Program-made: the position numbers and the translations under genes
The notes under the pieces: model-generated
The model's database searches: none
Seen by the model: the letters and a program-made list of their open reading frames with translations, nothing else
Told to the model about the DNA's origin: nothing
Part shown: positions 6,568-11,905 of the stretch, piece by piece
Layout of the letters: each line of letters begins with the position of its first letter
Numbering within the stretch: position 1 is the first letter of the stretch
Assembly (NCBI GenBank): GCA_023395435.1
Contig: JAEWZG010000020.1
Span: forward strand, 1 to 11,905
DNA length: 11,905 nucleotides
From: Bacillota bacterium
Lineage (GTDB): Bacteria; Bacillota; Clostridia; Oscillospirales; Ruminococcaceae
Reading direction: 5' to 3'

Positions 6568-8307
6568 ATGCAAAAAAAATCAAAATATTTAAGTTTCATA
6601 CCTGGTTCCATCTGTACGATAATTTTTATATATATTCAGGTAATGACAGATCTTGCTTTGCCTGAATATATGATGAAAATTGTTAATGACGGTATTGCAA
6701 AACAAAAAATGGATATTATTTGGTCTACAGGTTTAGAAATGATTCTAGTTTCTCTTATAGGAGTTGCAGCAACGATATTTGCAAGCTTTTTTGCTGCAAG
6801 AATTGCTGCTGGAATATCAAGAAACCTCAGATCAGATGTATTTGAACAGGTTGAAAGTTATTCTTTCAGAGAATTTGATAAGTTCTCTACCGCTTCATTA
6901 ATAACAAGAAACACAAATGATATTCAGCAGGTTCAAATGTTTATTTTTATGGCATTAAGAATGGTTACAGCTGCTCCAATTATGGCAGTCGGAGGAATCT
7001 ATAAAGCTATTAAAACTTCAAAAGATCTAAGTTGGATTCTTGCAGTTTCAATACCTTTAGCACTTATTATTATTTTCTCATTTATGCTTGTACTTGTTCC
7101 AATTTTTAAGAAAGTTCAATCATACGTTGACCGTCTTAATAAGGTATCAAGAGAAAATCTTACCGGTATGAGAGTAATCAGAGCATTCAGAAATGAAAAA
7201 CTTGAGGAAAACAAGTTTGATGATGCAAATATAACACTAACTAAAACAAACATAACACTTAACAGATATATGGTTCTATTAATGCCTATAACAATGTTAA
7301 TCTTAAACTTTACCCAGCTTGCTATAGTATGGTTTGGTGCAAAAAACATCGGAATTGACGGCCTTCAGATAGGAAACATAATGGCATTTATCTCTTACTC
7401 AATGCAGGTTATGTTCTCGTTTATTATGATTTCAATGATTTCTATTATTCTCCCAAGAGCAATTGTATCCTGGAAAAGAATAAAAGAAGTTCTTGGTACA
7501 GAAACAACAATTAAAAATAATGAAGTAGCTTATTCCGGTTCACAAGAAGCAACAAAAGAATTTGAAAGTTCAATCAAATTTAATAATGTTTCATTCTCTT
7601 ATCCTGATGCTACTGAAAAGATCCTTGATAGAATTAATTTTGAAGCAAAAAAAGGTCAAATAACAGCAATAATCGGAAGTACAGGATGTGGTAAATCAAC
7701 TCTTATAAACCTAATTCCTCGTTTTTACGATGTAACTAATGGTGAAATACTTATTAATGGAAGAAACGTTAAAGATTACGACCTAAATTACCTTCACGAC
7801 ATGATAGGTTATGTTCCACAAAAAGCTGTATTGTTCACTGGTACCATTGAAAGCAACCTTAAACTTGGAAAAGAAGACGCTACTGAAGAAGAAATCAAGA
7901 TAGCGTCACAAATTTCTCAGAGCGAGCAGTTTATACTTGAAAAAGAAGATGGTTATAATTCTGAAATTTCTCAAGGTGGTACTAATGTTTCTGGCGGACA
8001 AAAGCAAAGACTTTCCATTGCACGTGCATTGATAAAGCAACCTGATATATACATTTTTGATGACAGCTTTTCTGCTCTTGATTTTAAAACAGACCATGCA
8101 TTAAGAGAAGCTTTAAAGCCTTACACTGAAAATTCAATAACCTTTATTGTTGCACAACGAGTTTCAACAATAATGAATGCAAATCAGATTATTGTTCTTG
8201 ATGACGGTGTTATTGTAGGAAAAGGCACACATAAAGAATTATTACAATCTTGTGAAGTTTATAAGGAAATTGCCTCTTCACAGCTTTCAAAGGAGGAATT
8301 AGAATAA
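6568..8307 (+). CDS. ABC exporter half-transporter, degenerate-site subunit
   Basis: A membrane-embedded type IV (exporter-fold) ABC half-transporter of 579 residues, with the transmembrane domain first (about six helices between 12 and 300) and the nucleotide-binding domain second (about 335-575). Visible motifs are Walker A GSTGCGKST (370-378), Q-loop VPQKA (416-420), signature VSGGQ (474-478), Walker B IYIFDD (494-499), and a switch region VAQRVST with Q530. Two catalytic positions are altered: the residue after the Walker B Asp is D499 instead of Glu, and the switch His is Q530. The same pair of changes marks the TM287, BmrC and LmrC type subunit of heterodimeric multidrug exporters, so this protein should work only with the next gene's product. 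Its stop codon overlaps the next start by one base (TAATG). The substrate is unknown; drug or toxic-compound efflux is inferred from the MarR partner. Confidence 0.93.
   Translation: MQKKSKYLSFIPGSICTIIFIYIQVMTDLALPEYMMKIVNDGIAKQKMDIIWSTGLEMILVSLIGVAATIFASFFAARIAAGISRNLRSDVFEQVESYSFREFDKFSTASLITRNTNDIQQVQMFIFMALRMVTAAPIMAVGGIYKAIKTSKDLSWILAVSIPLALIIIFSFMLVLVPIFKKVQSYVDRLNKVSRENLTGMRVIRAFRNEKLEENKFDDANITLTKTNITLNRYMVLLMPITMLILNFTQLAIVWFGAKNIGIDGLQIGNIMAFISYSMQVMFSFIMISMISIILPRAIVSWKRIKEVLGTETTIKNNEVAYSGSQEATKEFESSIKFNNVSFSYPDATEKILDRINFEAKKGQITAIIGSTGCGKSTLINLIPRFYDVTNGEILINGRNVKDYDLNYLHDMIGYVPQKAVLFTGTIESNLKLGKEDATEEEIKIASQISQSEQFILEKEDGYNSEISQGGTNVSGGQKQRLSIARALIKQPDIYIFDDSFSALDFKTDHALREALKPYTENSITFIVAQRVSTIMNANQIIVLDDGVIVGKGTHKELLQSCEVYKEIASSQLSKEELE
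8291..8296 (+). promoter_or_regulatory. Ribosome binding site inside the first ABC gene
   Basis: AGGAGG lies within the last codons of the upstream subunit, ten bases before the ATG at 8307. With the one-base TAATG overlap it implies translational coupling and balanced synthesis of the two exporter subunits. Confidence 0.75.
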
Positions 8308-10163
8308 TGTCTTCACAGAATAAACCTCGTAAAATGGGCCCTATGGGCGGCGGTCCTATGGGTGGGATGATGAGTGCCGGTGGAAAAGCTAAGGATTTTA
8401 AAGGTACATTCAAAAAGCTATTAAAATATTTTAAAGACTTCAGAATATCTTTGATTTTCGTTATAGTTTTCGCTATTCTATCAACTGTCTTTGCAATTGT
8501 CTGCCCAAAGATATTAGGTAATGCAACAACAAGTATTGCAAAAAGCAGTATGAAAGCATTTACGACACAATCAGCAATTAATATTGATTTTGATTATCTG
8601 AAAAAACTTGCGTTTATATTAATTGGACTCTTTATAATAAGTGCGATTTTCAGTTTTATACAGGGATTTATTATTTCAGGAGTTTCACAAAAAATCACAT
8701 ATAAGCTAAGACAGCAAATTTCTTTCAAAATGTCAAAACTTCCACTAAGATATTATGATACTGTTACACATGGTGAAATCCTTAGCCGTATTACTAATGA
8801 TGTAGATACTGTATCAATGTCATTACAGCAGAGTATGACACAGATAATTTCTTCTGTAGTAACAATTATCGGTATTATTATAATGATGCTTTCAATTAGT
8901 CCGCTTATGACATTAATTGCAATTATTTCATTACCACTAAGTGGAATACTTGTTAGTGTAATTGTTAAACTATCTCAGAAACATTTTAAGAATCAGCAGA
9001 AATACCTCGGCCAGCTTAATGGTCACGTGGAAGAAATGTATTCAGGTCATAATATTATCAAAGCATTTAATCTTGAAAAGAAATCAATAACTGAATTAAA
9101 AAATATAAATAATCTTCTCTACAAATCGTCGTGGAAATCAAATTTTCTGTCAGGTCTTATGATGCCAATTCTTAATTTTGTTGGTAACCTTGGATATATT
9201 GCCGTCTGCGTTGTCGGTGGTTATCTGACAATTAATAAAGGCTTTGGAATAGGTGGTATTCAATCGTTTGTTGCTTATATCAGACAGTTTAATTATCCTA
9301 TTGCTCAGACAGCACAGATTGCAAACGTACTTCAATCAACAATGGCTGCTGCTGAAAGAGTATTTGCCTTTCTTGATGAAGAAGAAGAAGTTCCTGAAGC
9401 AAAAAATCCTGTTAAAATCAAGGAAGTTAAGGGTAATGTTGATTTTGATAATATTACTTTTGGATATAATGAAGATAAAGTAATTCTTAACGATGTAAAT
9501 GTCTCAGTAAAATCTGGTCAGACGGTTGCTATTGTCGGGCCAACAGGTGCAGGAAAAACAACAATTATTAATCTTCTTATGAGATTCTATGATGTAAACA
9601 AAGGCTCAATTAAGATTGACGGTATTGATATAAGAGATATGACAAGAGCTGACTTAAGAAAAATATTTGGAATGGTTCTTCAGGATACATGGCTTTTTAA
9701 TGGAACTATCAGAGAAAATCTTTCATATGGAAAGCTTGATGCTTCTGAAGATGAAATCAAAGCTGCTGCAAAAGCAGCACACTGTAATCACTTTATTAAT
9801 ACAACCGCGGAAGGATATGATCTTGTTATCAATGAAGAAGCAAGTAATCTTTCACAAGGACAGAAACAACTTCTCACTATTGCAAGAGCAATTCTTGCTG
9901 ATCCACCTATCCTTATTCTTGACGAAGCTACAAGCTCAGTAGATACTCGAACAGAGCAACGTATTCAGAAAGCAATGAACAATCTAATGAAGGGTAGAAC
10001 AAGCTTTGTTATCGCTCATAGACTTTCAACTATCCGTGATGCAGACATAATTCTTGTTATGAAAGACGGAAATATTATCGAACAAGGAAATCATGAGGAA
10101 CTAATAGCTAAACAAGGTTTCTATTATGACCTGTATAATTCCCAGTTTGATAAAGTAAGCTAA
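8307..10163 (+). CDS. ABC exporter half-transporter, catalytically intact subunit
   Basis: Partner of the preceding gene: 618 residues, transmembrane domain (about 45-330) then nucleotide-binding domain (about 376-612). Motifs are Walker A GPTGAGKTT (411-419), Q-loop VLQDTWLF (457-464), signature LSQGQ (515-519), Walker B ILILDE with catalytic E540, and switch H571 in IAHRLST. The LSQGQ signature would face the degenerate Walker site of the partner, while the partner's canonical SGGQ completes this subunit's active site, as in TM287/288. Compared with the partner it has an N-terminal extension rich in Gly and Met (about 9-26, GPMGG twice) and a longer first periplasmic-side loop (about 72-98). 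An acidic run (DEEEEE, 357-362) links the two domains. The extension precedes the first helix and is probably cytosolic and flexible. A strong terminator follows the gene. The substrate is unknown. Confidence 0.94.
   Translation: MSSQNKPRKMGPMGGGPMGGMMSAGGKAKDFKGTFKKLLKYFKDFRISLIFVIVFAILSTVFAIVCPKILGNATTSIAKSSMKAFTTQSAINIDFDYLKKLAFILIGLFIISAIFSFIQGFIISGVSQKITYKLRQQISFKMSKLPLRYYDTVTHGEILSRITNDVDTVSMSLQQSMTQIISSVVTIIGIIIMMLSISPLMTLIAIISLPLSGILVSVIVKLSQKHFKNQQKYLGQLNGHVEEMYSGHNIIKAFNLEKKSITELKNINNLLYKSSWKSNFLSGLMMPILNFVGNLGYIAVCVVGGYLTINKGFGIGGIQSFVAYIRQFNYPIAQTAQIANVLQSTMAAAERVFAFLDEEEEVPEAKNPVKIKEVKGNVDFDNITFGYNEDKVILNDVNVSVKSGQTVAIVGPTGAGKTTIINLLMRFYDVNKGSIKIDGIDIRDMTRADLRKIFGMVLQDTWLFNGTIRENLSYGKLDASEDEIKAAAKAAHCNHFINTTAEGYDLVINEEASNLSQGQKQLLTIARAILADPPILILDEATSSVDTRTEQRIQKAMNNLMKGRTSFVIAHRLSTIRDADIILVMKDGNIIEQGNHEELIAKQGFYYDLYNSQFDKVS
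8337..8365 (+). repeat. Short imperfect tandem repeat coding GPMGG
   Basis: Two 14-base units (8337-8350 and 8352-8365, pattern GGnCCTATGGGnGG) repeat with a 15-base period and differ at two positions. They encode GPMGG twice and form a local GC-rich island in AT-rich sequence. Confidence 0.7.
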
Positions 10164-10173
10164 AAATAATTAT

Positions 10174-10206
10174 AACAGCGGGTAGTAAAATATATCCGCT
10201 GTTTTT
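10174..10206 (+). terminator. Intrinsic terminator of the marR-ABC operon
   Basis: AACAGCGG (174-181 of this kilobase) pairs with CCGCTGTT (196-203). The stem extends inward through a G-U pair and two A-T pairs to 11 pairs, with an 8-base loop. A run of five T follows directly (10202-10206). It lies 10 bases after the stop of the second ABC gene. Confidence 0.92.
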
Positions 10207-10211
10207 ATGCA

Positions 10212-10240
10212 TTTACACAGTTTTGTTATTGTGATAAAAT
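10212..10240 (+). promoter_or_regulatory. Extended -10 promoter of the nitroreductase gene
   Basis: -35 TTTACA (10212-10217) and -10 TAAAAT (10235-10240) are 17 bases apart, with TGA before the -10 forming an extended element. Transcription should start near 10247, giving a leader of about 40 bases. It begins just after the operon terminator, so the nitroreductase is probably expressed separately from the exporter. Confidence 0.75.
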
Positions 10241-10287
10241 AATATGTAGAAAATAAGAATAGTGGTACTATAAAATGAGGTGACATT

Positions 10288-10821
10288 ATGAATAAAAAAC
10301 TTTTATCTCCAATAATGGAAAGAAGTAGTTACAGGGGTACTTATTTAAATAAAGAAGTACCAAGAGAAATACTGACATTGATTTTGGAGGCTGGTCTTGC
10401 TGCTCCATCCGGTTGCAACAAGCAGACAACCAGCTTAATTGCAGTTAACGACAAAGACTTATTAGACAAAATTAAAGGTGTAATAGATCCTCCAATATGC
10501 GAAACTGCTCCTGCTATGATTTGTGTTCTGACAAAAGAAATCTATGCTTACCGTAATAAATGCTATAATGTTCAGGACTATTCAGCTGCAATTCAAAATA
10601 TGCTTATAGCAATAAAAGCACTTGGATATGAAAGCTGCTGGTATGAAGGACATATTACTGATGAAGATAACATTGCTGAGAAAATAGCAGATATTCTCGG
10701 CGTTCCTGAGGATATAAAGCTAGTGTGTATTTTGCCTGTTGGATATGCTGCTGAACCTGTTAAACAAACCAAAAAGAAAAAATTTGAAGAACGTGCATGG
10801 TTTAATGCATTCGAAAAATAA
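10288..10821 (+). CDS. Nitroreductase-family flavoprotein
   Basis: A 177-residue, single-domain protein of the nitroreductase fold, normally a cytoplasmic FMN homodimer that reduces nitro compounds, quinones or related substrates with NAD(P)H. The N-terminal ERSSYRG (11-17) supplies Arg and Ser for the FMN phosphate. EAGLAAPSGCNKQ (34-46) is the second FMN motif. The central stretch from Y98 (SAAIQNMLIAIKALGYESCW) is the family's helix and hinge motif. LPVGYAAEP (149-157) with the basic tail KKKKFEE (162-168) matches the usual C-terminal GYP...R/K pattern. Length is normal. The start is set by GAGGTGAC before the ATG. It has its own promoter and is convergent with spoIVA. The physiological substrate cannot be read from the sequence. 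A detoxification link with the upstream efflux operon is possible but unsupported beyond adjacency. Confidence 0.9.
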   Translation: MNKKLLSPIMERSSYRGTYLNKEVPREILTLILEAGLAAPSGCNKQTTSLIAVNDKDLLDKIKGVIDPPICETAPAMICVLTKEIYAYRNKCYNVQDYSAAIQNMLIAIKALGYESCWYEGHITDEDNIAEKIADILGVPEDIKLVCILPVGYAAEPVKQTKKKKFEERAWFNAFEK

Positions 10822-10844
10822 ATTATACATTACTTATATAATAA

Positions 10845-10878
10845 ATTTCACCGCCCTTATATTCAAGAGCGATGAAAT
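10845..10878 (-). terminator. Probable terminator of spoIVA
   Basis: Ten-base arms 10845-10854 and 10869-10878 (ATTTCACCGC with GCGATGAAAT) face each other across a 14-base loop. As RNA from the minus strand the single imperfect position is a G-U pair, so the stem is complete. From the plus strand it is an A-C mismatch. This points to use by spoIVA, whose stop lies 11 bases before it. The T-rich tail (TTATTAT) is weak. It may also slow transcripts from the convergent nitroreductase gene. Confidence 0.6.
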
Positions 10879-10889
10879 ATATATGTTAT

Positions 10890-11905
10890 TTACAGAATGA
10901 AGCAAATCAAGCCGTTACAGCCTTCGTTAATGATTCTCTCTACAGTACCCTGAAGCTTTTGTCTTGCATCTGATGGCATCTTATAAAGCTTATTATGTAA
11001 GCCTTCATTAACCAGCTCGTGAAGTGATTTTCCGAAGATATTTGACTCCCATATCTTTTCTGGGCTATCATCAAATTCGCTAAGCATATACTCAACAAGT
11101 TCTTCAGACTGTTTTTCGCTACCAACGATTGGTTCTACCTCGGTCATAATATCAGCTTTCATGAGATGAATTGACGGAGCAGTGGCTCGAAGCCTTACAC
11201 CATATTTTCCACCCTGCTTAATCATTTCAGGCTCTTCAAGTGACAATTCTTCCATTGTTGGCATTACGATGCCGTATCCTGTTGCTTCTACTTCATCAAG
11301 AGCAGCTGCAATCTTCTCATATTTCTTTTTAATGTTTGCAAGTTCAAGAATCTGTGGCATAAGGTCACTTTCGTTATTAATTTCAATGCCAGTAACCTCA
11401 CCAATTATCTTATAGAACAAATCATTATTTATTGATACACCAATGTTAGCACTACCTTTTCCAAGGTCAATGGAATTTATTTTTGTACCAATAACATGCT
11501 TGCACTCGCCTATTGTATCACTGCACCATTTAACCTCACGAACAAGCTCAATACCCTCAGCGGCCGTTTTAATTGCTGAGAAAATATCCTTCTTGAGCCA
11601 GTTGTCTTTTTCAAGGCAGGTAATCCACTTAGGCATCTCTATATTAACTTCTTTAATTGGGAATGCAAAAAGAATCTGTGTTAATACTCCCCTAATATCT
11701 GATTCATCAAGTGTTAGGCAGTTCACAGGAATGACTGGTGTCGAATATTTCTCCTGAAGTTTTTTTGCCATGATCTTGACATCTTCACTTTCAGGATACA
11801 TTGAATTCATAAGAACAACGAACGGTTTGTTTATAGCCTGAAGTTCAGTAATAACTCTTTCTTCAGCTTCCTCATATTCATCCCTTGGAATATCAGAAAT
11901 TGATC
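10890..11905 (-). CDS. spoIVA: Stage IV sporulation protein A, N-terminus cut by window edge
   Basis: SpoIVA is the ATPase that polymerises on the forespore surface, anchored by SpoVM, to form the basement layer of the spore coat. The frame is open from the stop at 10890 to the window edge, giving 337 residues, about two thirds of the roughly 490 usual in the family. The visible part starts with the characteristic SDIPRDEYEEAEERVI and INKPFVVLMNSMYP and continues through IPVNCLTL, a long middle domain, and GKYGVRLRATAPSIHLMKADI. It ends in the short hydrophobic tail INEGCNGLICFIL. An internal ATG at 11810 is not the start, because the family match continues beyond it. The N-terminal Walker A part and the promoter, expected to be mother-cell sigma-E dependent, lie outside. 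The gene marks the organism as an endospore former, or a descendant of one. Confidence 0.95.
   Translation of the reverse strand, partial: SISDIPRDEYEEAEERVITELQAINKPFVVLMNSMYPESEDVKIMAKKLQEKYSTPVIPVNCLTLDESDIRGVLTQILFAFPIKEVNIEMPKWITCLEKDNWLKKDIFSAIKTAAEGIELVREVKWCSDTIGECKHVIGTKINSIDLGKGSANIGVSINNDLFYKIIGEVTGIEINNESDLMPQILELANIKKKYEKIAAALDEVEATGYGIVMPTMEELSLEEPEMIKQGGKYGVRLRATAPSIHLMKADIMTEVEPIVGSEKQSEELVEYMLSEFDDSPEKIWESNIFGKSLHELVNEGLHNKLYKMPSDARQKLQGTVERIINEGCNGLICFIL

Noticed and set aside
11443..11757. 104-codon plus-strand frame inside spoIVA
   Set aside because: It is the mirror of well-conserved SpoIVA codons and has no translation signals.
11808..11810. In-frame ATG as a possible spoIVA start
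   Set aside because: Codons upstream of it to the window edge continue the recognisable SpoIVA sequence (KPFVVL, EEAEERV), so the start lies outside.

Overview
The window is a compact, AT-rich (about one third G+C by eye) stretch of a Gram-positive chromosome. The best lineage evidence is the C-terminal two thirds of spoIVA at the right edge, a gene of endospore formers. With the strong AGGAGG-type ribosome binding sites, the sigma-A-like promoters and a divergent parE-parC pair, this suggests a spore-forming member of the Clostridia, possibly a gut Ruminococcus-like or Oscillospira-like organism. No species can be named from the sequence. I see no mobile element, CRISPR array, tRNA or rRNA. 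Every intergenic gap is shorter than 200 bases.

Left part (1-5936), all on the minus strand. It starts with a partial DUF3048/YerB-type lipoprotein that runs off the left edge and has its own promoter. Reading against the coordinates, prmA (ribosomal protein L11 methyltransferase) comes first, then parE and parC, the two subunits of a topoisomerase-IV-like type II enzyme. A well-formed promoter sits between prmA and parE and no terminator separates them. A perfect hairpin terminator follows parC, directly before the lipoprotein promoter.

Middle part (5937-10206), plus strand. A divergent 181-base control region separates prmA from a three-gene operon: a MarR-family repressor followed by two half-ABC exporters. 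A perfect 7-3-7 palindrome lies between the MarR -10 box and ribosome binding site and is a likely autoregulatory operator. The exporters form a clear asymmetric heterodimer of the TM287/288, BmrCD or LmrCD type. The first subunit carries a degenerate ATP site (Asp for the catalytic Glu, Gln for the switch His). The second carries the intact catalytic residues and an LSQGQ signature. The likely logic is that MarR senses a toxic compound, releases the operator and allows synthesis of the efflux pump. A strong intrinsic terminator closes the operon.

Right part (10207-11905). A small nitroreductase-family flavoprotein has its own extended -10 promoter. It is convergent with spoIVA, whose 5' end lies outside the window.

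Overall this is mostly ordinary core and efflux-pump territory. The points most worth a second look are the departures of ParE and ParC from usual family motifs, the MarR palindrome, and small sequence symmetries at the parE promoter. I found no convincing undescribed system.
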